From assembly GCF_041262525.1 (NCBI RefSeq), contig NZ_JBGCCK010000018.1:62001-126000 (forward strand): a DNA stretch of 64,000 nt, written 5' to 3'. Shown here one piece after another: positions 1 to 11,569 of the stretch. Source of the stretch: Streptacidiphilus sp041262525. GTDB taxonomy: Bacteria > Actinomycetota > Actinomycetes > Streptomycetales > Streptomycetaceae. The translations under genes were made by a program, and so were the position numbers. The notes beneath the pieces are model-generated. The model searched no databases. It saw only the letters and a list, made by a program, of their open reading frames with translations, and was not told the DNA's origin. Position 1 is the first letter of the stretch. Every line of letters begins with the position of its first letter.

Positions 1-144
1 CATCCCCTCGGATTCAGCGACGAATCGAACCGGCGTACCCATGGGCTCGCCGTGGACGGAACGTTACCCGACCGAAGCCAACCGGAGGCTTTGGGCACGT
101 TCGCGCCACGCAGAGCACCGCACGTGGTAGCCCAGAGTGACGAA

Positions 145-168
145 GGGGCCCACCCGAAGGTGGACCCC
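145..168 (-). terminator. Rho-independent-like terminator after ruvX
   Basis: Read on the minus strand, a 10-bp stem GGGGTCCACC / GGTGGGCCCC (one G-U pair) closes a TTCG tetraloop, 18 nt beyond the ruvX stop. UUCG loops are unusually stable. There is no U tract, as is common in high-GC actinomycetes. It probably ends the alaS-ruvX transcript. Bases 1-144 show no convincing gene; any following gene on this strand begins at or beyond the window edge. Confidence 0.7.
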
Positions 169-185
169 CAATGCAAGGCGTCAGC

Positions 186-662
186 CTACAGCGACTCCCC
201 AGCGGGTTCGACAGTCTCCCCCGGCGGGCGTCCGCTCGTCTTCTCGGTCTCCAGCGCGCTCTGCAGGATGACCACGGCCGCGGCCTGGTCGATGCGCGAG
301 CGGCCCTGCTTCGATTTCACTCCCGCGGCGCGCATGCCCGCCGCCGCGCTGACGGTGGTCATCCGCTCGTCCACCAGCCGCACCGGCACCGGCGCGATCC
401 GCGCCGCCAGCCGGCCCGCGTACTCGCGGACCTTCGCGGCGGCCGGGCCCTCGCGTCCGCTCATGGAACGCGGGAGCCCGACGACGACCTCGATCGGCTC
501 GTACTCCGCCACGATGGCGGCGAGCCGCGCCTGCGACTTGCCGCCTGCGGGGACCGTCTCCACCGGGGTGGCCAGCAGCCCGTCGGGGTCGCAGGACGCG
601 ACCCCGATCCGGGCGTCGCCGACGTCCACGGCGATCCGACGGCCGCGACGCATGGAAGTCAT
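186..662 (-). CDS. ruvX: Putative pre-16S rRNA nuclease / Holliday junction resolvase-like RuvX (YqgF)
   Basis: A 158-residue RNase H-fold protein of the YqgF/RuvX family, which trims the 5' end of 16S rRNA in some bacteria and is annotated as a resolvase in others. The N-terminal RIAVDVGDARIGVA supplies the first catalytic Asp; VVGLPRSMSG and the late VDERMTT segment carry the other family motifs. The ATG at 662 is chosen because a GAGG lies 8 nt upstream, overlapping the alaS stop; an ATG at 653 is possible. A longer reading frame upstream is antisense noise inside alaS. It is translationally coupled to alaS, the usual actinomycete order. The biochemical role in actinomycetes is inferred from family membership. 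Confidence 0.93.
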   Translation of the reverse strand: MTSMRRGRRIAVDVGDARIGVASCDPDGLLATPVETVPAGGKSQARLAAIVAEYEPIEVVVGLPRSMSGREGPAAAKVREYAGRLAARIAPVPVRLVDERMTTVSAAAGMRAAGVKSKQGRSRIDQAAAVVILQSALETEKTSGRPPGETVEPAGESL

Positions 663-672
663 CGATCCGGCC

Positions 673-3344
<2,672 letters not shown>

Positions 3345-3345
<1 letters not shown>

Positions 3346-3764
3346 TACAGGTCCTCATTCCGGTCGAGCTTGCTGGTGACGGTCTTGCTGGTGATGGTCG
3401 TGCGGTTCTGCAGAGCTGGGGTGACGGGACGGGCAGCGGGCTCGACGGCTGCCGCGTCCTGCCGCGCTCGCGGCAGGACGGAGCGCATCGGCGCCGCGCG
3501 CAGCACCGGCGCGTCAGGATGGACGGGCGCGGCCAGCACGCTGCCGTCCAGGCCGAGTTGGCGGTTCAGCTCCAGCTCGCGCTGGAGCATCCCGGCCCGC
3601 ACCTCGTGCGTGAAGTTGCGCACGGCGCGGCCGACTTCGAGCGATCCGAGGGCCGCGCCCTCAGCCACGCCGCCCGGAGTGAGGCTGCGCGCGAGGCGGT
3701 TGGCCTTGTTGATGGTCCAGACGGTGGCGCCTGCGCCCACCGCCATCCAGAAGATCCGGCGCAT
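3345..3764 (-). CDS. DUF6167 family protein
   Basis: A 139-residue protein with a short hydrophobic N-terminus (RRIFWMAVGAGATVWTINKAN) that could insert in the membrane, followed by a charged middle with GRAVRNFTHEVRAGM and an Arg/Pro/Ala-rich tail. It matches what I know as the actinobacterial DUF6167 family, found just before alaS in Streptomyces. No function is established. The start has a strong GGAGGGG about 8 nt upstream and lies 4 nt after the stop of the DUF948 gene. The conserved position suggests cotranscription with alaS rather than a translation role. Confidence 0.85.
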
Positions 3765-3768
3765 CGGC

Positions 3769-4254
3769 TCAGCCCCTCCTTCCCAGGCCCACCAGGCGCA
3801 GCAGGCCGTTACGGCGGACGGTCGTGCGTCGCACCTCGGCCTTCACCATGCGCTCGATCAGTTCTCGTTCGGTCTGATGCGGAACGTACCGCTCCGGGCG
3901 GCCTTCCGCTCGTTGTTTTGCCACCGCGCTGCGGACGCCGTAGCTGAACGCGGAGAGCTTGACCAGCGGTCCGCCCAGCGTGGCGGCCATGGTCGAGGAG
4001 AGCGCGTGGGCGTTGGCGGCGGCGTCCTGGACGTCGGCGGTGATCGCGTCGACGCGCACCAGCTGGTCGTTGGCCGCGCGCAGCGCCTCCGCCGCCTCGT
4101 CGAGCAGCGGCACGGCCCGCTCCGTCACGGTCTCGACCAGCTCGGTCGCCTGACGCAGCGCCTTGGCCAGGCGCAGCAGCACCACGGCGAGGAGGGTGAC
4201 CAGCACCGCCCAGAACACGGCGACGACGAGGCCCGCGACCTCTCCACCCGACAC
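3769..4254 (-). CDS. DUF948 domain-containing membrane protein
   Basis: A 161-residue protein with one N-terminal transmembrane helix (GLVVAVFWAVLVTLLAVVLL) and a long amphipathic helical region rich in Ala, Leu and Glu (ATELVETVTERAVPLLDEAAEALRA region), typical of DUF948 proteins and resembling coiled-coil sensor stalks. The C-terminus is basic. GTG at 4254 is preferred because GAGGGAG sits about 6 nt upstream; the frame can extend to 4275. It heads the run DUF948-DUF6167-alaS-ruvX. Function unknown; a membrane-associated structural role is only a guess. Confidence 0.85.
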   Translation of the reverse strand: MSGGEVAGLVVAVFWAVLVTLLAVVLLRLAKALRQATELVETVTERAVPLLDEAAEALRAANDQLVRVDAITADVQDAAANAHALSSTMAATLGGPLVKLSAFSYGVRSAVAKQRAEGRPERYVPHQTERELIERMVKAEVRRTTVRRNGLLRLVGLGRRG

Positions 4255-4460
4255 CTTGGCGCTCCCTCGCAACATGCTGGTCCGTTTGCAAAACCCTATC
4301 GCGCCGCGACGCGGATCCCGACCGCATTACCACCGCACGAGGCCGCACGTACAGAGTGTGTGCGGATTCCTCGCGGGACGGTCAAAGGGAACGTAACCTA
4401 CCGATTGGTCACCTCGTTGGGCCATCCAGGGGAACGATGCTCGCCTCCGAAAGGGGACCT

Positions 4461-6674
4461 GTGCACACAGGCTTGTCCGGAAACCTGCCCGCCGAGATGA
4501 CCGGATTCGTCGGCCGCAGGGTCGAACTTGCCGCGGCCCAGCGGCTGCTGCGCGGCTCCCGGCTGGTGACCGTGGTCGGCCCCGGCGGCGTGGGCAAGTC
4601 CCGGCTGGCCATCCGGGCGGCCGCCGCCGCGGCGGACCGCTTCCCCGACGGGGTCTGGATCGTGGACTGCGTCGAGGTGAAGGAGCCCGGCCTGCTCTGC
4701 CACGCCGTCGTCGAGGCGCTGCGGCTGACCGACGGCACGGCGCGCCCGGTGCAGCAGATCCTGCTCGACTTCTTCGCCCGCCGCGAGCTGCTGCTGGTGC
4801 TGGACGGCTGCGAGCACCTGGTGGAGAAGATCGCCCCGATGCTGGCCTTCATGCTGGGCGCGGCCCCCGGTCTGCGCGTGCTGGCCACCAGCCGCCAGTC
4901 GCTGGAGGTCGCCGGCGAGCACCTGCTCCAGCTGGCCCCGCTGCCGGTCGACGGACCGCGCGCGGACGCGGTGGCGCTCTTCGCGCAGCGCGCGGCGGCC
5001 GTGCTGCCCGGCTTCCGGGTCACCCGGAAGAACCTGGAGCAGGTCACCGCGCTCTGCCGCCGGCTCGACGGCATCCCGCTGGCGCTCGAGCTCGCGGCCG
5101 GGCGACTGCGGGTGCTCTCGGTGGAGCAGATCACCGAGCGGCTCGACGACCGGTTCCGGGTGCTGACCGGCGGCGCGCGGACGGCGCTGCCGCGGCACCA
5201 GACCCTGCGCACCGCGATCGGCTGGAGCCATGAGCTCTGCTCGCCGCAGGAACGGTTGCTCTGGGCCCGGCTCTCGGTCTTCGTCGGCGCCTTCGACCTG
5301 GAGGCGGCCGAGTACGTCTGCGCCGGCGAGGGGCTGGCCCCGGACGAGGTGCTGGACGTCCTGTCGGAGCTGGTCGCCAAGTCGGTGGTGCTGCGCGAGG
5401 AGGGTGGCGAACCCGATGACGGAACGGGCGGCGCAACGGACGGCGGGTCGGGCGGCGCAACGGTCCGCTACCGGATGCTGGACACGCTTCGCGAGTACGG
5501 CGCGCAGTGGCTGCACGAGTCCGCGGCCGAGCCGCTGCTGCGCCGCCGCCACCGGGACTGGTACCTCGGTCTGGCCACCTGGGGCGAGGTCGAGTGGTTC
5601 AGCCCCCGGCAGTTGGAGACCAGCGTCCGCACCGAACGCGCCCACAGCAACCTGCGGGCGGCGCTGGACTACTGCCTGACCGAGCCGGGTGAGGAACAGA
5701 TGGCGCTGCTGCTCGCCGGGACGCTCTGGTACTTCTGGGTCGGCTGCGGACACCTCGGCGAGGGCCGGATGTGGCTGGACCGCGCGCTGGACCTGGCCCC
5801 CGAGCCGACCGAGGCACGAGCCAAGGCGCTCTGGGTCACCGGCTACATGGCCACCCTTCAGGGCGACGCGGTCCGCGCGCTGCCCGCGCTGGAGGAGTGC
5901 CGCCGGCAGGCCCTGGAGACCGGCGACGACCGCGCGCTCGCCTACGCCGTGCACCGGCAGGGCTGCGCGGCCCTGATCGCGGACGAGTTGGACCGTGCGG
6001 TCGAGCTGTTCGACGAAGCGCTGTGGCACTACGACAAACTCGGCGAGCTCAACAGCAACGTGCTGATGGGCATGTTCGAGCTGGGCCTCGCCCACACCTT
6101 CCGCGGCGACGCGGCCACCGGAGCGACCTGGATGGGCAAGGTCCTCGCCGAGTGCGAGCGCTACGGCGAGCAGTGGGCCTACGCCTACGGCCTCTTCGCC
6201 TGCGCCGTCTCGGCCTGGACGGTCGGCGACCTGGAGCGGGCACGGGCCTACGCACGCGAGTCCGTCCGGCTGAACCACACCTTCAGGGACCTGGTCGGCC
6301 TGGTGCTCGGGCTGGAGATGGTGGCCCTGCTCACCGCCGAGCCCGGCCCCGACGACCAGCCCGGCGATCTGCGGGAAGCGGCGCTGCTGCAGGGCGCCGC
6401 GCACGCGGTCTGGCGCTCGGTGGGCGTCCCGCTGTTCGGCTCCCGGAACTTCAACGCCGCGCACCAGGAGTGCGACCGGCGGATCCGTGCGGGACTCTCC
6501 GAGGCCGACGCTGCCGAATCGTTCCGCCAGGGCGCCGCGCTCGGACTCGACCACGTCGTCACCCGCGTCCTGAACGCCCCGTCGCGCGCCGCCGGTGCCG
6601 GAACAGCACAGCGCCCCCACGACCGAGTGGTCGTGGGGGCGCTGCGAGGACCGCTCGCGGGTCAGCGCGAGTAG
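4461..6674 (+). CDS. STAND/NB-ARC-type ATPase with TPR-like C-terminus (AfsR-related regulator lacking DNA-binding domain)
   Basis: A 737-residue protein. Near the N-terminus, SGNLPAEMTGFVGR leads into a P-loop (GPGGVGKS, about residues 40-47), a Walker B strand (ELLLVLDGCEHL) and the GIPLALELAAGRL motif of AfsR/LuxR-family STAND ATPases. The second half is helical and TPR-like (MWLDRALDLAPEPTEARAK). No SARP or LuxR DNA-binding domain is present, so it probably acts as an ATP-driven protein-interaction switch. GTG 4461 has AAAGGGGA upstream; ATG 4437 is an alternative. The last codons run through the rpsD terminator and overlap the rpsD 3' end by 13 bp, which makes the extreme C-terminus unusual. 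No direct target is evident. Confidence 0.85.
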   Translation: MHTGLSGNLPAEMTGFVGRRVELAAAQRLLRGSRLVTVVGPGGVGKSRLAIRAAAAAADRFPDGVWIVDCVEVKEPGLLCHAVVEALRLTDGTARPVQQILLDFFARRELLLVLDGCEHLVEKIAPMLAFMLGAAPGLRVLATSRQSLEVAGEHLLQLAPLPVDGPRADAVALFAQRAAAVLPGFRVTRKNLEQVTALCRRLDGIPLALELAAGRLRVLSVEQITERLDDRFRVLTGGARTALPRHQTLRTAIGWSHELCSPQERLLWARLSVFVGAFDLEAAEYVCAGEGLAPDEVLDVLSELVAKSVVLREEGGEPDDGTGGATDGGSGGATVRYRMLDTLREYGAQWLHESAAEPLLRRRHRDWYLGLATWGEVEWFSPRQLETSVRTERAHSNLRAALDYCLTEPGEEQMALLLAGTLWYFWVGCGHLGEGRMWLDRALDLAPEPTEARAKALWVTGYMATLQGDAVRALPALEECRRQALETGDDRALAYAVHRQGCAALIADELDRAVELFDEALWHYDKLGELNSNVLMGMFELGLAHTFRGDAATGATWMGKVLAECERYGEQWAYAYGLFACAVSAWTVGDLERARAYARESVRLNHTFRDLVGLVLGLEMVALLTAEPGPDDQPGDLREAALLQGAAHAVWRSVGVPLFGSRNFNAAHQECDRRIRAGLSEADAAESFRQGAALGLDHVVTRVLNAPSRAAGAGTAQRPHDRVVVGALRGPLAGQRE
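6609..6644 (-). terminator. rpsD terminator hairpin inside the convergent ATPase gene
   Basis: A perfect 16-bp inverted repeat (CAGCGCCCCCACGACC and its complement) around a 4-nt loop lies 18 nt past the rpsD stop. It is also coding sequence for the last residues of the convergent ATPase (HDRVVVGALR). Confidence 0.8.
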
Positions 6675-7276
6675 TACTCGACGACGAGCTGCTCGTCGCA
6701 GATAACCGGGACCTCGCGGCGCTGCGGCAGCCGGTCCAGGCGGAAGGCCAGGGCCTTCAGGTTGACCTCGAGGTACTTCGCGGTCTGACCCTCACCCGCG
6801 TTGCCACCCTCACGGGCGACGACGAACGGGGTCTTCTCCTTGGAGCGCTCGCGAACCGTGACGACGAAGCCGGGCTTCATCTGGTACGACGGGCGGTTGA
6901 CCTTGGCGCCGTTGACCTCGATGTGGCCGTGGACGACCATCTGACGGGCCTGGTAGATCGTGCGGGCGATGCCCGAACGCAGGACCAGGGCGTCGAGACG
7001 GGTCTCCAGCAGGGCGACGAGCGCCTCACCGGTCTTGCCCTCGACCTTGCGGGCACGGTCGAACGCGCGAGCCATCTGGGTCTCGGACAGGTCGTACTGG
7101 GCGCGCAGACGCTGCTTCTCGACCAGACGGACCTTGTAGTCCGAGTTCTGCTTGCGGCCACGGCCGTGCTGCCCCGGCGGGTACGGGCGGGCCTCGAAGT
7201 ACTTGACGGACTTCGGGGTCAGCGGAATGCCCAGTGCACGGGCAATCTTGACCTTGGGGCGCTTCTGGTTCGCCAT
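6662..7276 (-). CDS. rpsD: 30S ribosomal protein S4
   Basis: A 204-residue primary-binding 30S protein that nucleates 16S rRNA assembly. It begins MANQKRPKVKIARALGIP and contains the S4 RNA-binding domain (RLDALVLRSGIARTIYQARQ, then HIEVNGAKVN). The N-terminus has no CxxC pair, so it is the zinc-free (C-minus) type. The ATG at 7276 has AAAGAGG about 9 nt upstream; upstream in-frame codons lie in the leader. It is transcribed alone, with a hairpin terminator just downstream and a structured leader of about 280 nt upstream that could carry autoregulation, though this is untested. Confidence 0.97.
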   Translation of the reverse strand: MANQKRPKVKIARALGIPLTPKSVKYFEARPYPPGQHGRGRKQNSDYKVRLVEKQRLRAQYDLSETQMARAFDRARKVEGKTGEALVALLETRLDALVLRSGIARTIYQARQMVVHGHIEVNGAKVNRPSYQMKPGFVVTVRERSKEKTPFVVAREGGNAGEGQTAKYLEVNLKALAFRLDRLPQRREVPVICDEQLVVEYYSR

Positions 7277-7386
7277 GAACCAATACCTCTTTCGGTGTGT
7301 AACAGGCTCACCGCTGTTGAAGGAGGTCGCTTCTCGCGGTCCAGGGAGAGCCGCTCCCAGGACCGGGCACAAAGTGCAACACACGA

Positions 7387-7420
7387 GTGGCCCACCAACC
7401 CTGCGGGTGGTGGGCTGCAC
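7387..7420. promoter_or_regulatory. Strong hairpin in the rpsD leader region
   Basis: A near-perfect inverted repeat (GTGG-CCCACCA-ACCC / GGGT-GGTGGGC-TGCAC, 3-nt loop) lies 111-144 nt upstream of the rpsD start. It could be a leader structure for S4 autoregulation or the end of an upstream transcript. The rest of 7277-7554 has no recognisable gene. Confidence 0.4.
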
Positions 7421-7554
7421 GCGACACCCGAAGGTGCGCAACGCTCCTGCCGGATTTCTCCGGCCTGTGTGACGCCCCGCCGGTGACGTCACGCCTTACG
7501 GCGCGACACGGGACATCTCGCTCCGGAAAGCTTACCAGCAGACGGAACGTCCTC

Positions 7555-7657
7555 AGGGGCGCGAGGAACTGCGCGAGAAACCACCCTGTGCGGATGGCCC
7601 TGCGCGTTGAGGACCATCCGCACGCCGATGGTTGCTCGCGCAGTTCCCCGCGCCCCT
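7555..7657 (+). repeat. Intergenic inverted-repeat element, copy 1
   Basis: About 103 bp bounded by a 22-nt terminal inverted repeat starting AGGGGCGCGAGGAACTGC (21 of 22 match). Inside, GTGCGGATGG pairs perfectly with CCATCCGCAC. The right edge supplies the last base of the rarA TAA stop codon. It sits 3' of rarA and upstream of the rpsD leader. It shares the core GGATGGCCCTG with the other copies. Confidence 0.9.
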
Positions 7658-9006
7658 TAGGGGTTCCCCTTGAGCCTCTCTCTGATCCACTCGACCGTGT
7701 CCGCGTAGCGGGCTTCCGCCCCGTGCCGGCTCGGCCGGTAGTAGCGCTTGCCGTGGATCGCGTCCGGCGCGTACTGCTGGGCCGCCACGCCTTCCGGCAC
7801 ATCGTGCGGGTAGACATACCCCTGCGCATGCCCCAGCTTCTTCGCGCCCGCGTAGTGACCGTCACGGAGATGCGCCGGGACGGGACCTGCCAGCCCAGCC
7901 CGCACATCCGCCAGCGCCTCGCCGATGGCGATCGTCGCCGAGTTCGACTTCGGGGCCAGCGCCAGCGCGATCACCGCGTGGGAGAGCGTGAGCGACGCCT
8001 CGGGGAAGCCGATCATCGCGACCGCCTGCGCCGCCGCGACCGCGATCGGCAGGGCGTTCGGGTCGGCGACGCCGATGTCCTCGCTCGCGGAGATCATCAG
8101 TCGTCGGGCGATGAACCGCGGGTCCTCGCCCGCCTCGATCATCCGGGCGAGATAGTGCAGCGCGGCGTCCACGTCACTCCCCCGGATCGACTTGATCAGC
8201 GCGCTCGCCACGTCGTAGTGCTGGTCGCCGTCGCGGTCGTAGCGGACCGCCGCGCGGTTGACCGCGGTCTCGGTCAGTTCGAGGGTGACCGTCTCCTCCT
8301 GCTGCTCGATCGCCGCGCCGGCCGCCGCCTCCAGCGAGGTCAGCGCCTTGCGGGCGTCGCCGCCAGCGATTCGGACCAGATGGTCCTCGGCGTCCTCGGC
8401 CAGCGCGACCGCCCCGCCCAACCCCCGCTCGTCCGCCACCGCGCGGTGAAGCAGCGCGCGGACGTCCTCGTCCGTCAGCGACTCCAGAGTCAGCAGCAGC
8501 GAACGCGACAGCAGCGGCGAGATCACCGAGAAGTACGGGTTCTCCGTCGTCGCCGCGATCAGCGTGACCCAGCGGTTCTCGACCGCCGGCAGCAGGCTGT
8601 CCTGCTGGGCCTTGGAGAAGCGGTGGATCTCGTCCAGGAAGAGCACCGTCTCCTTGCCGCTGGTGCCGACCGCCCGTCGCGCGCCCTCGATGACCGCGCG
8701 GACCTCCTTCACCCCGGCGGTGATCGCCGACAGCTCGACGAAGCGGCTCTCCGTCGCCTGGCTGATCACATACGCCAGCGTCGTCTTGCCCGTCCCGGGC
8801 GGTCCCCAGAGGATCACCGACGACGTCGCAGCGGGCCCGCCGCTCGCGGCGACCAACCGCCGCAGCGGGGACCCTGGCTTCAGCAGCTGGCGCTGCCCGG
8901 CGACCTCGTCCAGCGAGCGCGGCCGCATCCGGACGGCGAGCGGCGAGCGGCCCGGCTCTTTGGCCTGGAAGTCCTCGGCGGCGGCGGTGAACAGGTCTGG
9001 TTCCAC
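7657..9006 (-). CDS. rarA: Replication-associated recombination protein A (RarA/MgsA AAA+ ATPase)
   Basis: A 449-residue AAA+ ATPase related to clamp-loader subunits, acting at stalled replication forks. Motifs seen: Walker A GPPGTGKTT, Walker B VLFLDEIHRF, sensor 1 LIAATTENP, then the RarA-specific tetramerisation region (YDRDGDQHYDVASALIKSIRGSDVDAALHYLARM segment) ending YRPSRHGAEARYADTVEWIRERLKG. The start VEPDLFTAAAEDFQ is chosen by similarity to the family; its Shine-Dalgarno is poor, and GTG 9036 or ATG 9093 are alternatives. The TAA stop is completed by the edge of an intergenic repeat. Confidence 0.93.
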   Translation of the reverse strand: MEPDLFTAAAEDFQAKEPGRSPLAVRMRPRSLDEVAGQRQLLKPGSPLRRLVAASGGPAATSSVILWGPPGTGKTTLAYVISQATESRFVELSAITAGVKEVRAVIEGARRAVGTSGKETVLFLDEIHRFSKAQQDSLLPAVENRWVTLIAATTENPYFSVISPLLSRSLLLTLESLTDEDVRALLHRAVADERGLGGAVALAEDAEDHLVRIAGGDARKALTSLEAAAGAAIEQQEETVTLELTETAVNRAAVRYDRDGDQHYDVASALIKSIRGSDVDAALHYLARMIEAGEDPRFIARRLMISASEDIGVADPNALPIAVAAAQAVAMIGFPEASLTLSHAVIALALAPKSNSATIAIGEALADVRAGLAGPVPAHLRDGHYAGAKKLGHAQGYVYPHDVPEGVAAQQYAPDAIHGKRYYRPSRHGAEARYADTVEWIRERLKGNP

Positions 9007-9089
9007 TCCCCCGACACTACCGTCACGGACCGACACCCAAGCTGGGCCCAGCCCGCCGCCCCCAGCTGGCGCACCACGCCCTTGGCTGG

Positions 9090-9776
9090 TCACCGCCGGC
9101 GGTAGGCGAGTTCGGGGCGGCCGACCTGGCCGTACTGCGGTTCGCGGCGGGCGCGGCCGGTCTCGACCAGGTGCTCCAGGTAGCGCCGCGCGGTGATCCG
9201 CGAGACGCCCGCCGCTGCGCCGACCGCTGCGGCCGAGAGACCCGAGACTGCCTCCCGCAGCACGCCTGCCACAGCTTCGAGCGTCGGTGTCGTCAGGCCC
9301 TTGGGGAGCGTCGTGCCGCGTGGGCTGCGCAGTTCGGCGAAGGCCTGGTCGACCTCGTCCTGGCCGAGGGCCTCGCCGTCGCGGTCCAGGCTCTCACGGT
9401 AGCGGGCGTAGCGGGTGAGCCGGTCCAGGAGGGCGGCGGCGGCGAAGGGCTTGAGCAGGTACTGCACGACGCCGGTCGACACCGCCCGGCGGACGGTCGC
9501 CAGGTCGCGCGCCGAGGTGACGGCGATGATGTCCGCGCCGTGCCCCGCCGCGCGCAGGGTACGGATCAGCTCCAGACCGTGGCCGTCCGGCAGGTAGAGG
9601 TCGAGCAGGATCAGCGCCACCGGCGCGTCCTCCCCACGCCGCCGTTCCAGGAAGCGCAGCGCCTCGGCCACGCTGTGCGCGGTGCCAGCGCAGCGGAACC
9701 CGGGCGCGCGGTCCACGTAGCTGGCGTGCGCGTCGGCGGCGACCGGGTCGTCCTCGACCACCAGGACCTGGATCAC
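9090..9776 (-). CDS. CitB/DcuR-type response regulator
   Basis: A 228-residue response regulator. The receiver domain has the acidic pair in VEDDPVA, phospho-acceptor Asp59 in LILLDLYLPDG and Lys109 in LLKPF. The C-terminal domain (LSAAAVGAAAGVSRITARRYLEHL) is the helix-turn-helix of the CitB/DpiA family. GTG 9776 has GGGAGG 7 nt upstream and overlaps the kinase stop by 4 nt (GTGA), so kinase and regulator are translationally coupled. By family and position it should control the divergent dicarboxylate transporter, though the ligand is not certain. Confidence 0.92.
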   Translation of the reverse strand: MIQVLVVEDDPVAADAHASYVDRAPGFRCAGTAHSVAEALRFLERRRGEDAPVALILLDLYLPDGHGLELIRTLRAAGHGADIIAVTSARDLATVRRAVSTGVVQYLLKPFAAAALLDRLTRYARYRESLDRDGEALGQDEVDQAFAELRSPRGTTLPKGLTTPTLEAVAGVLREAVSGLSAAAVGAAAGVSRITARRYLEHLVETGRARREPQYGQVGRPELAYRRR

Positions 9777-11413
9777 CGCGACACCTCCCGCCCGCGCTGC
9801 AGCGGGATGCGGACCGTCAGCACCGCGCCCGTCGTATTCGGGCCGACCTCGACGCTGCCGCCGTTCCGGCGCGCGGTCTGCGCGACGAGCGCCAAGCCCA
9901 AGCCCCGCCCCGACTGCTTGGTCGACCAGCCGCGCCGGAAGACCTGCTGCACCGCGTCCGGCTCGATGCCGGGCCCGGTGTCGGCGACACGCAGCAGCAG
10001 CTCGCGCGCGTCGCTGCGGGCGGTGACCGTGACGGTGGGCGGTCCGTCGTGCGCGGCGGAGCCCTCGATCGCGGCGTCCATGGCGTTGTCGATCAGGTTG
10101 CCGAGCAGGGTGACCAGGTCGCGGGCGCTGAAGTCGGCGGGCAGGGCGTCGTCGATGCGGCTCTCCTCGGTCAGCGTGAGCTCGACGCCGCGCTCGGCCG
10201 CCTGCGCGGCCTTGCCGAGCAGCAGCGCAGCCAGCACCGGCTCGTTGACCGCGCCGACGACCCGGTCGGTCAGCTGCTGCGCGAGCTCCAACTCGGCGGT
10301 GGCGAAGTCGACGGCCTGCCGGTGGCGGCCCAGTTCGATCAGCGAGACGACGGCGTGCAGCCGGTTCGCCGCCTCGTGCGCCTGCGCGCTCAGCGCCTCG
10401 GCGAAACCGCGCACGGAGTCCAACTCGCCGCTGAGCGCCTGCAGTTCGGTGTGGTCCCGGAGAGTGACCACGGTACCGAGGTCCGGGCCGTCGCCGATCG
10501 GGGAGGTGTTCAGCACCACCACCCGGTCGGTGGTCAGCTGGAGCTGGTCGCGGGCCGGCTCGGGTCCGGTGATCGCGGCGCGCAGCGGTTCCGGCAACGG
10601 CAGCTCGGCGAGCGGCAGCCCGTCGACCGGGCCGCTGAGGCCCAGCAGCTCCCGGGCGGCGTCGTTGCACAGGACGACCCTGCGCTCGCGGTCCAACAGG
10701 ACCAGGCCCTCGCGGACGGAGTGCAGCGTGGCCTGGTGGTAGTCGTAGAGATGGCTGAGCTCGGCCGCGCCCATGCCGTGCGTGTGCCGCCGCAGGCGCC
10801 GGTTGGCCAGCCAGGTCCCGACCCCGCCGAGGACGAGGGCGGCGAGCGCGACCAGAACCAGCGCGGTGATCGCCCCGCTGAGCTGCCCGCTCAGGCTCTG
10901 CACGGTGATGCCGACGCTGACCAGCGCGACGAGCTTGCCGGTCGCGTCGAGCACAGGCACGACGGCCCGCACGGAGGGGCCGAGCGTGCCGGTGTAGGTC
11001 TCGGTGAAATTCTGCTCCCCGGCGAGCGCGGGGCCGATGTGCCCGAGGAAGTGCCTGCCGATCTCGCGCGGATCAGGGTGGGTCCAGCGGATGCCGTGGG
11101 TGTCCATGATGGTGACGAAGTCGACCCGGGCGTCCCGGCGGACCTGCTCGGCGTAAGGCTGCAGCACGGCGGTCGGATCCCCGCTGCCCTGCACCGCGGA
11201 GAGGACAGTGGGCGCGTCGGCGACGGAGTGGGCCGTGGCGAGCACCTGGCGCTCGGCGGCCTGCTGGGCGCGGTCGCTGGTGAGCACGTAGGCCAGCACC
11301 GCTCCCCCGGCCACCACCAGGGCGACGATCAGCACCTGCACCGCGAACAGCTGCCCGGCCAGGCTGCGCGCCACGCGGTGGCGTGGGCGCAGGGGAGGGC
11401 GGCTGAGGTGCAT
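9773..11413 (-). CDS. CitA/DcuS-type sensor histidine kinase
   Basis: A 546-residue membrane kinase. One helix near residues 20-44 (LFAVQVLIVALVVAGGAVLAY) and another near 180-200 (ITALVLVALAALVLGGVGTWL) flank an extracytoplasmic PASp-like sensor containing DFVTIMDTHGIRWTHPDPREIG, typical of citrate/C4-dicarboxylate sensors. A cytoplasmic PAS follows, then the phospho-acceptor region AHEAANRLHAVVSLIELG and the ATPase boxes NLIDNAMDAA, DTGPGIEPD and GRGLGLALV. It is divergent from a DctA-like transporter, so it most likely senses dicarboxylates. Exact substrate unknown. Confidence 0.93.
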   Translation of the reverse strand: MHLSRPPLRPRHRVARSLAGQLFAVQVLIVALVVAGGAVLAYVLTSDRAQQAAERQVLATAHSVADAPTVLSAVQGSGDPTAVLQPYAEQVRRDARVDFVTIMDTHGIRWTHPDPREIGRHFLGHIGPALAGEQNFTETYTGTLGPSVRAVVPVLDATGKLVALVSVGITVQSLSGQLSGAITALVLVALAALVLGGVGTWLANRRLRRHTHGMGAAELSHLYDYHQATLHSVREGLVLLDRERRVVLCNDAARELLGLSGPVDGLPLAELPLPEPLRAAITGPEPARDQLQLTTDRVVVLNTSPIGDGPDLGTVVTLRDHTELQALSGELDSVRGFAEALSAQAHEAANRLHAVVSLIELGRHRQAVDFATAELELAQQLTDRVVGAVNEPVLAALLLGKAAQAAERGVELTLTEESRIDDALPADFSARDLVTLLGNLIDNAMDAAIEGSAAHDGPPTVTVTARSDARELLLRVADTGPGIEPDAVQQVFRRGWSTKQSGRGLGLALVAQTARRNGGSVEVGPNTTGAVLTVRIPLQRGREVSR

Positions 11414-11569
11414 GTCTGCCAGTGTGCACGCGCCCGCGCGGCACGCGTAGCGGGTCCGCCGTGAACTCTATGAACGCAAGCGTGACGCGCACCACGCCCG
11501 CGTCGATAGTCGTCGAAACCGGCCCGCCACCCCGAGGCCGGTGGGGACGACCGGCAAGGGAGCCGCAGC
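11414..11569. promoter_or_regulatory. Divergent control region between the CitAB-type system and dctA
   Basis: 156 bp between the kinase start (left) and the transporter start (right). It must contain promoters for both and presumably the response-regulator site. I see the imperfect repeat GTGAACTCTATGAACG but no clear palindrome, so the operator is not identified. Confidence 0.45.
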
